A program made the position numbers and the translations under genes. From assembly GCA_963740555.1 (NCBI GenBank), contig CAVUES010000008.1:1-64000 (forward strand): DNA of 64,000 bases, read 5' to 3'. Under the pieces are notes generated by a model. That model did no database searches, was not told where the DNA came from, and was given only the letters and a program-made list of their open reading frames with translations. The DNA is from Mayfieldus sp963740555. GTDB lineage: Bacteria > Actinomycetota > Thermoleophilia > Solirubrobacterales > 70-9. Positions 15,923-24,997 of the stretch are shown here, piece after piece; positions within the stretch are counted from its first letter, which is position 1, and each line of letters opens with the position of its first letter.

Positions 15923-16007
15923 CGGAGCTCGATCCTAGTCCCACGCAAGAGTTGGCCCCGCTGGGCGACGCCACCGGCGGCGCCGAGGAGGCCGCCCGCT
16001 TCCGCGC

Positions 16008-16547
16008 CTAGGCGCCCGGCAACCAGCCGTCGTGGTAGGCGGTCGGCGTCTTGCGGTTCGGATACTTCCGGTAGGCCTTGGCGGCCGAGTCGGTCTCCGT
16101 CTCGACCCCGGCCCCGTGGCGCTGAGCAAGCTCGGACTCGGGATAGAGGAGACCGACGTCAGGCGAGCGCGTGCCGATCATCAGGATCGCGCAGGGCCCA
16201 TCGCCCGCGCCGACGAAGATGTGCTCGGTCCAGGCAGGGCAATGCACGAAGTCCCAGGCCCGGAGCTTGCGCTCCTGCTCCTCGATCAGCAGCAGGCACT
16301 CCCCGGCCAGAACCAGGAAATCCTCCTGCTCGTCCTCGCCGTGGTACATGCCGTTCGGCTGTCCCGGCTCCAGCACGGCGATGTTGATCCCGAGTCGCGA
16401 GAACCGCGTCTCGCCCTCGAAGGGCGTGTAGTAGCCGAGGCCGCCGTCGTCGAGCCAGCGAGCCTCGCGAGCATTGACGACGAACCATCCCTCTCCTGCC
16501 GGCACGAGGCCGTGCTCTGAAGCGCTCAGCGACGCCTCATCGATCAT
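16008..16547 (-). CDS. cupin-domain protein
   Basis: A 179-residue single-domain cupin. The first motif is seen as GQPNGMYHGEDEQEDFLVLAGE with the metal-binding His and Glu, and the second as CPAWTEHIFVGAG. The N-terminal part (EARWLDDGGLGYYTPFEG) and the C-terminal YRKYPNRKTPTAYHDGWLPG are typical of an uncharacterised actinobacterial cupin group. It may bind a small ligand or metal. A TAACCT hexamer lies exactly six bases before the ATG, suggesting a leaderless transcript. Confidence 0.8.
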   Translation of the reverse strand: MIDEASLSASEHGLVPAGEGWFVVNAREARWLDDGGLGYYTPFEGETRFSRLGINIAVLEPGQPNGMYHGEDEQEDFLVLAGECLLLIEEQERKLRAWDFVHCPAWTEHIFVGAGDGPCAILMIGTRSPDVGLLYPESELAQRHGAGVETETDSAAKAYRKYPNRKTPTAYHDGWLPGA

Positions 16548-16637
16548 GCCGAGAGGTTATGACACCCGGAGAAACGTCCAGATTTGCCTCAGCTCAGGCT
16601 TGCTGTGCCACCATTTCGAACGGGAAGGCGCACGCAA

Positions 16638-17405
16638 GTGAGCGAGCAAAGAGATCCTGAACGCTATGCCGAGCTGATGCTGCTCCTCGACGGGGCCGCG
16701 TCCGCCCGTGGGGTCCTCGAGGGAATCCTCGAGGACGGCGCCGACACGGTCGATTCGGATGAGGTCGAGGAGGCTCTCGATCCGCTCCAGGCGATGGGGA
16801 GGGTGCCGCCAACCGGTGTGGTGATCGGAGTTCACGGGGCACCCCTCAAGGTCCTCGGGCCGATCGACGCCGCGGCCGCGTTGCAGGAATTCCGCGCCGG
16901 GACCGTGGTCGTCGACTTCTCGGGCGAGGAGCAGGACGACCTCGACCGGGTGATCGGCGCCCATGTGCTGCTCGAGCTCGAAGACCCCGATGAGCCCGGC
17001 TACGAGCTGGTCCGGTTCGGCGAGCTGGAGGAGCTGGTCTCCTACCAGGCCGAGTGGGGGGTCGCGACGGTGCCCGGCTGTCGGGGCGTGCTTGCCCGCC
17101 TCGACCTCGAGTTCCCAAGCCCGCACCGCTTCTCGCTGCACTTGCTCTTCGACGTCACCTCGCATCAGTGGGCGCTGCGGGCGATGGAGCTGACCGGCGG
17201 CTGCACGGTGACGGTTCGCACCGGCAACGAGAAGCGCAAGGTCCGGGTGCGTGCCCCGCGCTCGGCCTATCTGATGAGTGCCCTCACGGTCGTTCGGATG
17301 CTCGACCCGATGGCCAGCATCTACGAGGTCTCCGATCTCGACCAGGCCGATCTGGAATCGGAGCTGGACTTGCCGGACCGGGCCGAGTCAAGCCCCACCG
17401 ACTGA
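16638..17405 (+). CDS. conserved protein of unknown function
   Basis: A 255-residue cytoplasmic, acidic protein. No catalytic motif is evident; the middle is a series of strands (VVIGVHGAPLKVLG, GTVVVDFSGEEQDDLDRVIGAHVLLELED) and the end is acidic. The frame opens at 16584, but I chose the GTG at 16638 (MSEQRDPERY), which follows GGAAGG. It is divergent from the cupin gene; the 90 bases between hold both promoters. No function can be given. Confidence 0.6.
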   Translation: MSEQRDPERYAELMLLLDGAASARGVLEGILEDGADTVDSDEVEEALDPLQAMGRVPPTGVVIGVHGAPLKVLGPIDAAAALQEFRAGTVVVDFSGEEQDDLDRVIGAHVLLELEDPDEPGYELVRFGELEELVSYQAEWGVATVPGCRGVLARLDLEFPSPHRFSLHLLFDVTSHQWALRAMELTGGCTVTVRTGNEKRKVRVRAPRSAYLMSALTVVRMLDPMASIYEVSDLDQADLESELDLPDRAESSPTD

Positions 17406-17465
17406 CCGGTCAGGCGTCCAGCGCGCTCAAGTGCCCCGGCTCAGCTGCCGAAATAGTGGGCAGCT

Positions 17466-17657
17466 ATGGCTCCCGGTGCCGTCGACGAAGCACGCAACGA
17501 GATCGCTGAGCTGCGCCAGCGCATCGAGGAGTGTCGTCGCGAGCTTGGGATCAGCCACGTCGAGCCCTCCCACAGGCAGACAAGGCGCAGCACCGGCTTG
17601 TTCCGCCGCGGGCTGCGCAACTCGCACCAGGCCCGCCACCGGGCGCCTGTCGCCTAG
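17466..17657 (+). CDS. possible 63-residue coiled-coil peptide
   Basis: The first half (VDEARNEIAELRQRIEECRRELGIS) is a good heptad helix; the second half is rich in Arg and His. No ribosome-binding site is visible before the ATG. It may be a real small protein or a chance frame. Confidence 0.35.
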   Translation: MAPGAVDEARNEIAELRQRIEECRRELGISHVEPSHRQTRRSTGLFRRGLRNSHQARHRAPVA

Positions 17658-17807
17658 TTCTCACGCCTAGCTATCGGCGGCGGCCGCAGCCACGGGTCAT
17701 TTGCAGGAGCCGGGGCGCGGTTTACGTAACTCGTTGGTACCGAGAAGCCGGTATTCGACTCAAGGCGAGATCAGCCGATATGGAAATACGGAAGGAGCGG
17801 ATTTCCA

Positions 17808-17912
17808 ATGGTCGCACTCATAGCCCTCGCCGTCGTAATGCTCATCTGGGCGATCGTCACCTGGGATGAGCCCGCCGAGAAGCCCGCGCCCGAGCGCCAC
17901 CGTCACGTCTAG
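17808..17912 (+). CDS. 34-residue single-helix membrane peptide upstream of cydA
   Basis: The peptide starts MVALIALAVVMLIWAIVTW and ends in a charged, Pro-rich tail (DEPAEKPAPERHRHV). It has one membrane helix with Trp near the interface and a Glu soon after. GGAGC precedes the ATG by about 10 bases. It ends 44 bases before cydA on the same strand. Size and layout resemble CydX/CydS-type small subunits of cytochrome bd oxidase, although CydX genes usually follow cydB. Identity is inference. Confidence 0.5.
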   Translation: MVALIALAVVMLIWAIVTWDEPAEKPAPERHRHV

Positions 17913-17956
17913 CGCTTAACGATCGTCTCCGCGCTCGGTGATATAAGCGCGGGGCG

Positions 17957-19357
17957 GTGCTCGATTTCACATCCCTGATCGCCACGTCGTCGAACCTGTT
18001 AGCGGCGCGCAATCAGATGGGGTCGACGCTCGGCTTCCACATCGTGCTCGCCTGCTTCGGCGTCGCCTTCCCGGCGATCATGTTGATTGCCGAGTACCGG
18101 GGACGCCGCCACGGCGACGAGGAGGCGCTGCGCCTCGCAGAGCGCTGGTCGAAGGCCGTCGCGGTGCTTTTCGCGGTCGGCGCGGTCAGTGGCACGGTGC
18201 TCTCGTTCGAGTTCGGGCTCCTGTGGCCGCGGATGATGGACCGCTTCGGCGATGCGTTCGGAATCGCCTTCGCGATCGAGGGCATCTTCTTCTTCCTCGA
18301 GGCGATCTTCATCGCGATCTACATCTATGGCTGGAAGCGCCTGCCAGGATGGGCGCACTTCTGGAGCGGGGTACCGATCGCGATCTCGGGAATCGGGGGA
18401 GCGTTCTCGGTCGTCGCCGCCAACGCCTGGATGAACACGCCCGCCGGTTTCAAGATCGGCTCGGACGGCCACGTCACCGACGTCAAGCCGCTCGATGTGC
18501 TCTTCAACACATCGACCCTCCACGAATTCGTGCACATGTGGGTCGCCGCCTACATCGTCACCGGCTTTCTCGTTGCCTCGATCTACGCATTCGGGATGCT
18601 GCGAGGGCGCAGCGACCGTTACCACCGGCTCGGCTTCCTGATCCCCTTCAGCGTCGCCGCGATCATGGCCCCGATCCAACTCTTCGTCGGCGACATCGCC
18701 GCGCGGGCCGTCTACAACGACCAACCGACCAAGTTCGCCGCCATGGAGTGCGTTTACCGTAGCGGGGACGACCAGGCTGAGCACGTCGGCGGCATCTGCC
18801 ATTCGAACGGCGACGTGACGTTCGACGTCTCGCTGCCCGGGGTCGACTCGCTGCTCGCCGGGTTCAGCACCAGTACAGACGTCAAGGGGCTCGACAGCGT
18901 GCCGGCCAGGAACCGCCCGCCGGCGCCGACCTTGATCCACCTCGCCTTCGACGCGATGGTCGGCATCGGCACCGCGCTCACGGCGCTCGCCGCCTGGTTC
19001 GCGATCACCTGGCGTCGCAAGCGGAACCTTCCGGCGACACCGTGGTTCCTGCGCATCGCCTCGGTCGCCGGGATCGCCGCCGTGCTTGCCCTCGAATCGG
19101 GCTGGATCGTGACCGAGGTCGGGCGCCAGCCGTGGATCGTCCATGGGTTCATGCGCACCGCCGACGCCGTGACGCCGGCGAAGGGGATCTGGTTCGCGTA
19201 CGGCCTGACGATGGCCCTCTATCTCGGGCTAGCGGTGGTGACGGCGATAGTCCTGCTCGGCCTCTCGCGAAGCTGGCGCGAGAGCGACGCCGCGCAGGTG
19301 ACCGAGCTGTCCGGCGTTCCCTACGGGCCGACCGGTGCCCCGGAGGCGTCCCAATGA
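17957..19357 (+). CDS. cydA: cytochrome bd oxidase subunit I
   Basis: The 466-residue product has the nine-helix layout of CydA. FHIVLACFG near residue 28 holds the His ligand of heme b595, HEFVHMWVAAYIVTGF holds that of heme b558, and GRQPWIV plus the following Met-Arg-Thr segment mark the conserved region behind the Q loop. The Q-loop region is short, as in the cyanide-insensitive (CioA-like) group. With CydB it oxidises quinol and reduces O2 to water at the membrane with high affinity. The GTG start lies nine bases after a TATAAG hexamer. Confidence 0.95.
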   Translation: MLDFTSLIATSSNLLAARNQMGSTLGFHIVLACFGVAFPAIMLIAEYRGRRHGDEEALRLAERWSKAVAVLFAVGAVSGTVLSFEFGLLWPRMMDRFGDAFGIAFAIEGIFFFLEAIFIAIYIYGWKRLPGWAHFWSGVPIAISGIGGAFSVVAANAWMNTPAGFKIGSDGHVTDVKPLDVLFNTSTLHEFVHMWVAAYIVTGFLVASIYAFGMLRGRSDRYHRLGFLIPFSVAAIMAPIQLFVGDIAARAVYNDQPTKFAAMECVYRSGDDQAEHVGGICHSNGDVTFDVSLPGVDSLLAGFSTSTDVKGLDSVPARNRPPAPTLIHLAFDAMVGIGTALTALAAWFAITWRRKRNLPATPWFLRIASVAGIAAVLALESGWIVTEVGRQPWIVHGFMRTADAVTPAKGIWFAYGLTMALYLGLAVVTAIVLLGLSRSWRESDAAQVTELSGVPYGPTGAPEASQ

Positions 19358-20346
19358 GCAAGGCGGACGCGGCAGCGGCGATCCTCTGGACCGGGGTCAC
19401 CCTCTACGCGGTCTTCGCCGGCGCCGACTTCGGCGCCGGGATGTGGGACCTGCTCGCCGGACATGGCAAGCGCGCCGAGCGGGCCAGGGGTCAGATCGAC
19501 CGCTCGCTCGCGCCGGTCTGGGAGGCGAACCACGTCTGGCTGATCTTCGTCCTCGTCGTTCTCTGGACCGCCTTCCCGCGTGCCTTCTACGCGGTGATGA
19601 CCACCCTCTACATCCCGCTGGCGCTGGCGGCGCTGGGGATCGTCCTGCGGGGCTCCGGCTTTGCCTTCCGGCACGCGCTGCCGGGGCCGGTCCGCGACCC
19701 GGCCACCCGCGTGTTCGGCGTCTCCTCGTTGCTGACGCCCTTCTTCCTGGGCACCACGGTCGGAGCAATCGCCTCGGGCCAGGTTCCCGCTGGGGGCAAC
19801 GGCGACCCGCTCTCCAGCTGGACCGGCTTCCTGCCTCTCACTACCGGTGCGCTGTTCGTCGTCACCGCCGCCTACACAGCCGCAGTCTTCCTGTTCAGGG
19901 ACTCGGGGGCCGCGGGCGACACGGAGCTGAGGGACTACTTCGCGCGCCGGGCGCTCGCCAGCGCCGTGGTGGCGGGGGCGGCCGCCGTGGTGGGCGTCGT
20001 CGCGCTGCACCACGATGCTCGCTTCGTCTACGACCGCCTCACCGACCAGGGGCTGCCGCTGGTCATCCTCTCCGGCATTTGCGGGCTGACCGCGCTTGGG
20101 CTGCTGCTCACGGGGCGGACTTGGGGCCTGCGACCGGCCGCGGTTGGGGCAGTGGTCGCGGTCGTCTGGGGTTTCTTCGTCGCCCAGTTCCCCTACATGC
20201 TGCCGGGGCAGCTGACGATCTCCGACGCCGCCGGCACCGGTCCGACCTTGACCGCGGTGATCGTCGTATTCATTGCCGCGGCCCTTCTCGTCGTGCCGTC
20301 GCTGGCGCTGCTCTACGTGCTCTCGCAGCGCGACGCGCTCGAGTAG
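19354..20346 (+). CDS. cydB: cytochrome bd oxidase subunit II
   Basis: A 330-residue membrane protein with the CydB signatures YAVFAGADFGAGMWDLL at the start and APVWEANHVWLIFVLVVLWTAFP near residue 55, then further helices to the end. Its ATG overlaps the cydA stop as ATGA. A longer frame to 19042 is shadow coding of cydA. No cydC or cydD assembly transporter follows in the window. Confidence 0.95.
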   Translation: MSKADAAAAILWTGVTLYAVFAGADFGAGMWDLLAGHGKRAERARGQIDRSLAPVWEANHVWLIFVLVVLWTAFPRAFYAVMTTLYIPLALAALGIVLRGSGFAFRHALPGPVRDPATRVFGVSSLLTPFFLGTTVGAIASGQVPAGGNGDPLSSWTGFLPLTTGALFVVTAAYTAAVFLFRDSGAAGDTELRDYFARRALASAVVAGAAAVVGVVALHHDARFVYDRLTDQGLPLVILSGICGLTALGLLLTGRTWGLRPAAVGAVVAVVWGFFVAQFPYMLPGQLTISDAAGTGPTLTAVIVVFIAAALLVVPSLALLYVLSQRDALE

Positions 20347-20400
20347 GAAAACACCGCTCCCTGCGGTGGCGACGGCGAGACCTGGCACCATCCCCGGCCG

Positions 20401-20889
20401 ATGCGAAACGCTCGCCCGATCTCGCGACTTGGCGCCGCAATCGTCGGCGCCACGGCGATCGTCACGCTGGCGTCCTGCGGCGGGGGCGGCACGGAATCGG
20501 TCTCGGTGACGCAGTTTCGCAGCGAGGCGAATCAGGTCTGCAAGGACTCCCAGCAGCAGTTCGATCGCATCCAGAAGGCCCAGCCACGCACCGCCGACCA
20601 GACCGAGAAGCAGGCGGCGGCGCTCGCCGACGTCTCACAGCAGGCGCTCGACAACCTGCATCAGATCGAGCCTCCGAGCGACCTGAAGCAGGTCTACAAC
20701 CGCTATCTCGCCGCTCGCGAGACAGACCTCGGCTTCATCGAGGACGGTCGGGACGCGGCCAAGTCAAAGGACATCAACGCCTATGTGCGGGCCACCCACC
20801 GTGCCGCGGCGCAGGCACCGGTTCGCAGGCAGCTAGCGCTTCAGCTCGGCTTGCGCCTCTGCAGTAGACCTTCGGTGAGCTTCGGCTAG
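20401..20889 (+). CDS. small lipoprotein
   Basis: A 162-residue protein with a lipobox TLASCGGG (Cys about residue 23), so it is probably lipid-anchored outside the membrane. The rest is helical with QVCKDSQQQFDRIQKAQ and LHQIEPPSDLKQVYNRYLAARETD, a pattern frequent in Thermoleophilia lipoproteins. Function unknown. It lies 54 bases after cydB; the last bases overlap the convergent gene's stop as CTAG. Confidence 0.65.
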   Translation: MRNARPISRLGAAIVGATAIVTLASCGGGGTESVSVTQFRSEANQVCKDSQQQFDRIQKAQPRTADQTEKQAAALADVSQQALDNLHQIEPPSDLKQVYNRYLAARETDLGFIEDGRDAAKSKDINAYVRATHRAAAQAPVRRQLALQLGLRLCSRPSVSFG

Positions 20890-21290
20890 CGCCGGGCGAG
20901 CCAGCCGAATCCGATCGCAACGACGAGGTTGAAGACACCGGCCAGCCGCAATCCCAGCTTCGCTCCCGGCCGGCTCAACGCCGGTGACTGCGACCACAGC
21001 GCGTCGGTCGCGATCTCGGTGCCGCGCAGCCAGGCGAGCGCCCACCAGTCCTGCTCGAAGCCGCGGCGGTCCGCCACCGCGTGGGCGGCCGCGAAGGTGA
21101 GCCAGATCGGGCCGCAGCGGCGAAACAGGTGCTTCGCGTCCTCGGATGGCCGCTCGTGGCCGAGCACACGAAGCGTCTGCTCGGGAGCGAGGATCGCCGC
21201 CGACCCCAGCACGAGGTCGAATGCGATCAGGTTGCGATTCGTGAGGCGCAATGCCTGCTCGGGCGTCACAGCCGCGCCATCCAACCACAT
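20886..21290 (-). CDS. small membrane protein of unknown function
   Basis: I place the start at the ATG at 21290 (MWLDGAAVTPEQALRLTNRNLIAFD), giving 134 residues; the frame stays open to 21347. Two or three membrane helices are likely (LIAFDLVLGSAAILAP, IWLTFAAAHAVAD, LAGVFNLVVAIGFGWLA). No known family recognised. It is convergent with the lipoprotein and divergent from the RpiR-type gene. Confidence 0.5.
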   Translation of the reverse strand: MWLDGAAVTPEQALRLTNRNLIAFDLVLGSAAILAPEQTLRVLGHERPSEDAKHLFRRCGPIWLTFAAAHAVADRRGFEQDWWALAWLRGTEIATDALWSQSPALSRPGAKLGLRLAGVFNLVVAIGFGWLARR

Positions 21291-21364
21291 CGAGTAGGCG
21301 CGCGGCCGCGATATCAGTCGCGGCGGCGGAAGGGAAACCCCGTGCAAGGGCGAATCTCAGCGCC

Positions 21365-22225
21365 GTGACCCGGACCTCGACACAGTCTCGTCCGAAGCGC
21401 AAGAGCCTGTCCGGCTTCATCTCCGAGCGCTTCGACGAATTCTCACGCTCGCAGAAGGACGTCGCACGCTACATCGTCGACCACCTCGACGAGGCAGCGT
21501 TCCTGACCGCCGAGGAGCTGGCCCGCCGCGCCAGCACCTCTTCTTCGACTGTCGTCCGTTTTTCGCAGGCGCTGGGCTTCGACGGCTATCCCGAGCTTCA
21601 GCAGGCGGCGATCGAGGAGTACCGCAACGCGACCGGCGAAGGAACCGAAGCCGGCGCTCAGAGCGGTTCGCTGTTCGACTTCGATCACTCCGAGTTCGAG
21701 GCTTCGCTGGGCGCCGACCACGCGAATCTCGAGGAGACCGCTCGCAGCCTCACCCGGGAGCAGATCGAGTCCTCAGTCGCCGCGCTTGCCACGTCGCAGC
21801 GCGTGGTGATCGTCGGGGTCGACCAGATGGCCTTCTTCGCCAGCTACCTGCGTCACATGCTGAGTCTGCTCGACGTCCGCGCCGAGATCGTGGCCAGCAC
21901 CGGCGGCGAGTCGCTGCAGCGACTCGGGCGCATCGACGAGGACACGCTTGTGATCGCGCTCTCGGCGGGCCGCGCCCACCCGTTGCTGCTGCGGGCGATG
22001 AAGCTGGCGCTCCATCGCCGCGCCCGCACGCTCGCGATCTCCGACGCGACCCTTTCCGAGGTCGGCGAGCACGCCGAGCTGACCCTCTACTACTCCTCCA
22101 ACAGCCCGTCGTTCGCACGCTCCAACACGGCACTGATGGCCCTCGTTCAGGCCCTCGCGCACGGCGTCTACGCCCGTGACGAGGCCGCCCACCGCGACCG
22201 GATTCGCGCCTTCAAGCTCAAGTAA
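21365..22225 (+). CDS. RpiR/MurR-family regulator with SIS domain
   Basis: The 286-residue product has an N-terminal helix-turn-helix of the RpiR type (RSQKDVARYIVDHLDEAAFLTAEELARRASTSSST, then VVRFSQALGFDGYPELQ) and a C-terminal SIS sugar-phosphate-binding domain with VIVGVDQMAFFASYLRHMLSL and LVIALSAGR. Such proteins sense phosphosugars and control sugar catabolism genes; no sugar genes are adjacent. The GTG at 21365 is the likely start. A strong terminator follows. Confidence 0.88.
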   Translation: MTRTSTQSRPKRKSLSGFISERFDEFSRSQKDVARYIVDHLDEAAFLTAEELARRASTSSSTVVRFSQALGFDGYPELQQAAIEEYRNATGEGTEAGAQSGSLFDFDHSEFEASLGADHANLEETARSLTREQIESSVAALATSQRVVIVGVDQMAFFASYLRHMLSLLDVRAEIVASTGGESLQRLGRIDEDTLVIALSAGRAHPLLLRAMKLALHRRARTLAISDATLSEVGEHAELTLYYSSNSPSFARSNTALMALVQALAHGVYARDEAAHRDRIRAFKLK

Positions 22226-22259
22226 CGGACTTCTCCGATCACGCACCCGAGCCAGCGAG

Positions 22260-22279
22260 GGGCCCGCTTCGGCGGGCCC
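22260..22279 (+). terminator. intrinsic terminator after the RpiR-type gene
   Basis: GGGCCCGC, loop TTCG, GCGGGCCC: eight perfect base pairs with a stable tetraloop, followed by TTTGCTTTG. It lies 35 bases after the stop and separates the regulator from pdxS. Confidence 0.85.
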
Positions 22280-22376
22280 TTTGCTTTGTGTTCGCGGCCG
22301 CGCGCGCTTTGTCCGCGCCGTCCAATCCGCCGGCCCAGAGCCATCGAGGCGGAACCGGGGGCGGCGGTGTGGCGTC

Positions 22377-22389
22377 TATATTGGGGCGA
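22377..22389 (+). promoter_or_regulatory. -10 hexamer of pdxS, leaderless layout
   Basis: TATATT at 22377-22382 is followed by six bases and then the pdxS ATG at 22389, with no ribosome-binding site. Transcription would begin at the A of the start codon. The same spacing is seen ahead of several other genes in the window. Confidence 0.5.
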
Positions 22390-23273
22390 TGGCCGAACGG
22401 GCCACATTCCGCGTCAAGACCGGCCTCGCCGAGATGCTGAAGGGCGGCGTGATCATGGACGTGACCAGCGCCGAGCAGGCGAAGATCGCCGAGGAGGCAG
22501 GCGCCTGCGCGGTGATGGCGCTGGAGCGCGTGCCGGCGGACATTCGCGCCCAGGGCGGCGTCGCACGGATGGCGCCGACCCGCAAGATCGTCGAGATCCA
22601 GGAGTCGGTGACGATCCCTGTGATGGCGAAGGCCAGGATCGGCCACTTCGCCGAGGCGCAGGTCCTGGAGGCTCTGGAGGTCGACTACATCGACGAGTCC
22701 GAGGTGCTGACCCCGGCCGACGAGCACAACCACATCGACAAGTTCGCCTTCGACATCCCGTTCGTTTGCGGCGCCACCAACCTCGGCGAGGCCCTGCGGC
22801 GAATCGGCGAGGGGGCCGCGATGATCCGCTCCAAGGGCGAGGCGGGAACGGGGAACATCGTCGAGGCGGTGCGCCACATGCGCGAGATCACCGGCGGAAT
22901 CAAGCAGTTGGCCGGACTCGGCCCCGAGGAGCTGGCCTCGGCGGCCAAGGACCACAGCGCTCCCCTCGAGGTCGTCCGCGACGTCGCCGAGCGGGGCTGG
23001 CTGCCGGTGCCGCTGTTCTGCGCCGGTGGCATCGCGACCCCCGCCGACGCGGCGCTGATGATGCAGCTCGGGGCCGAGGGCAACTTCGTCGGCTCGGGGA
23101 TCTTCAAGAGCGAGGACCCCGAGCGCCGCGCGCGGGCGATCGTCGAAGCGACCACTCACTTCGAAGACCCGGCCCGCGTCGCCGAGGCGATGTCCGAATT
23201 GGGCGAAGCGATGCCGGGGCTAGAGATCGCGGCACTGGGGGAAGGCGGCAAGCTGCAGGGTCGCGGCTGGTGA
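22389..23273 (+). CDS. pdxS: pyridoxal 5'-phosphate synthase subunit PdxS
   Basis: A 294-residue (beta/alpha)8 protein with the PdxS motifs GLAEMLKGGVIMDVT, VMAKARIGHF with the Schiff-base Lys, YIDESEVLTPADE, SKGEAGTGNIVEAVRHMR and FCAGGIATPADAALMMQLG. It joins ribose 5-phosphate, glyceraldehyde 3-phosphate and ammonia to make PLP in the cytoplasm. The ammonia comes from PdxT, encoded next with a GTGA overlap. No leader precedes the ATG. Confidence 0.97.
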   Translation: MAERATFRVKTGLAEMLKGGVIMDVTSAEQAKIAEEAGACAVMALERVPADIRAQGGVARMAPTRKIVEIQESVTIPVMAKARIGHFAEAQVLEALEVDYIDESEVLTPADEHNHIDKFAFDIPFVCGATNLGEALRRIGEGAAMIRSKGEAGTGNIVEAVRHMREITGGIKQLAGLGPEELASAAKDHSAPLEVVRDVAERGWLPVPLFCAGGIATPADAALMMQLGAEGNFVGSGIFKSEDPERRARAIVEATTHFEDPARVAEAMSELGEAMPGLEIAALGEGGKLQGRGW

Positions 23274-23863
23274 GCGCGGCAAAGCCGCTGCGGGTCGGCG
23301 TGCTCGCGGTGCAGGGGGATTTCGACGCCCACTTGAGGATGTTGCGGGAGCTGGGGGCCTCGGCGAGCGAGGTGCGGACCCCCGAGCAGCTCGACGGGCT
23401 CGACGGCTTGATCATCCCCGGCGGCGAGAGCACGACGATCACGATGGGCATGGCGGCGGTCGGGCTCGACGAGGCGATTCGCTCGCAGCACCGCGACGGG
23501 CTCCCGATCCTCGGCACCTGCGCCGGGATGATCGTCTGCGACGACGCGCACCTCGGCCTGCTCGACGCAACCGCGCGTCGAAACGCCTTCGGCCGCCAGC
23601 TTCAGAGCTTCGAAGCCGACCTCGAGGTGCAGGGAATCGGCCCCGACCCCCTGCGGGCCGTTTTCATCAGGGCGCCCTGGATCGAGCGTTACGGACCGGG
23701 GGTCGAGGTGCTCGCGACCTGGGAGGATCACCCGGTGGTCGTTCGCGAAGACTCGCTTCTGGCCTGCGCCTTTCACCCCGAGCTGACCGACGACGCTCGC
23801 ATCCACGCGCTGTTCACGGCCATGGTCAGCGAGGCGACCAGGGAGCGCGAGACGGCCCGGTGA
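23270..23863 (+). CDS. pdxT: PLP synthase glutaminase subunit PdxT
   Basis: A 197-residue class-I glutamine amidotransferase. It shows VGVLAVQGDFDAHLRML at the start, IPGGESTTI, the nucleophile elbow GTCAGMIV with the catalytic Cys, and FHPELTDD with the catalytic His and Glu. It releases ammonia from glutamine for PdxS. Its GTG overlaps the pdxS stop, and its own stop overlaps the next GTG, so the three genes are one operon. Confidence 0.95.
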   Translation: MSAAKPLRVGVLAVQGDFDAHLRMLRELGASASEVRTPEQLDGLDGLIIPGGESTTITMGMAAVGLDEAIRSQHRDGLPILGTCAGMIVCDDAHLGLLDATARRNAFGRQLQSFEADLEVQGIGPDPLRAVFIRAPWIERYGPGVEVLATWEDHPVVVREDSLLACAFHPELTDDARIHALFTAMVSEATRERETAR

Positions 23864-24963
23864 GGGACACCCGAGTCACCAACCTGGCCCGCATCCTGGT
23901 CGGCTACTCGACCGGGGTGGAGGATGGAGATTCGGTGATGATCGACGGCGAGAGCGCCGGCGAGCCCCTTCTGGGCGCGATCTACGAGGAGGTGCTGAAG
24001 GCCGGTGGCAACCCGGTGCTCCACATGTCGCTCGACGGCCAGGACGCCACCTATTACAAGTACGCCTCCGACGCGCAGCTGGAGTGGGTCTCGCCGGTCT
24101 CCAGATGGATGGTCGAGGAGGCCGACGTGCGGATCTCGGTCGGAGCCAGCACCAATCCGCGCAGCCTCTCCGCCGTGGCGCCGGAGCGACAGCAGCGCCG
24201 CTCGCAGGCCACCGGCGGCCTGATGGCGAAGGCGATGGAGCGCAGCGCCGACGGGTCGTTTCGCTGGTGCTACACGCTCTTTCCCACCTCCGGCTACGCC
24301 GCCGAGGCCGAGATGAGCCTCGCCGACTACGAGGACTTCTACTTCGGTGCCTGTCTTGCCGACGGAGGCGACCCGCTGAGCAACTGGAAGAAGGCGTCGG
24401 AGGAGACCCAGCGGCTGGCCGAGTGGACAGAGGGGCACGGGGAGGTCCACGTGACCGGCCCCGGCACCGACATCAAGCTCGGCATCGAGGGTCGCAAGTT
24501 CGTCCCCTCGCTCGGCAAGCACAACATGCCCGACGGGGAGTTCTTCACCGGACCGGTGGAGGACTCGGTGGAGGGCGAGGTGACCTTCCATCTGCCGGCG
24601 GTGATCAGGGGGCGAGAGGTGGCGGGTGTGCGGCTGCGATTCGAGTCGGGCAAGGTCGCCGACGCCAGCGCCGAGCGCGGGGAGGAGTACTTGGCCAAGC
24701 TGCTCGACACCGACGACGGGGCGCGCTCGCTCGGCGAGCTCGGAATCGGGACCAACTACGGGATCGACCGCGGCACGCGCGAGGTCCTGCTCGACGAGAA
24801 GATCGGTGGCACCGTCCACATGGCGCTGGGCCGCTCCTACCCGGAGACCGGAGGGCTGAACGAGTCCGCCGTCCACGAGGATCTGGTTTGCGATCTGCGC
24901 CAGGGCGGCAGCGTGACCGTCGACGGTGAGGATCTGCAGGTCGACGGGAAGTTCGTGGTTTAG
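23860..24963 (+). CDS. M29-family aminopeptidase
   Basis: The 367-residue product fits the thermophilic (AmpS/T) aminopeptidase family. It begins with LARILVGYSTGVEDGDSVMI, and shows the metal-site segments NMPDGEFFTGP, GELGIGTNYGID, HMALGRSYPETGG and SAVHEDLVCDL with the expected Glu, His and Asp. It removes N-terminal residues from peptides in the cytoplasm. Its link to PLP synthesis is positional only: GTG start overlapping the pdxT stop. Four hairpins follow its end. Confidence 0.9.
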   Translation: MRDTRVTNLARILVGYSTGVEDGDSVMIDGESAGEPLLGAIYEEVLKAGGNPVLHMSLDGQDATYYKYASDAQLEWVSPVSRWMVEEADVRISVGASTNPRSLSAVAPERQQRRSQATGGLMAKAMERSADGSFRWCYTLFPTSGYAAEAEMSLADYEDFYFGACLADGGDPLSNWKKASEETQRLAEWTEGHGEVHVTGPGTDIKLGIEGRKFVPSLGKHNMPDGEFFTGPVEDSVEGEVTFHLPAVIRGREVAGVRLRFESGKVADASAERGEEYLAKLLDTDDGARSLGELGIGTNYGIDRGTREVLLDEKIGGTVHMALGRSYPETGGLNESAVHEDLVCDLRQGGSVTVDGEDLQVDGKFVV

Positions 24964-24997
24964 GGACGACGCGGTCTTGGGACGTTGAAAAACAGGC

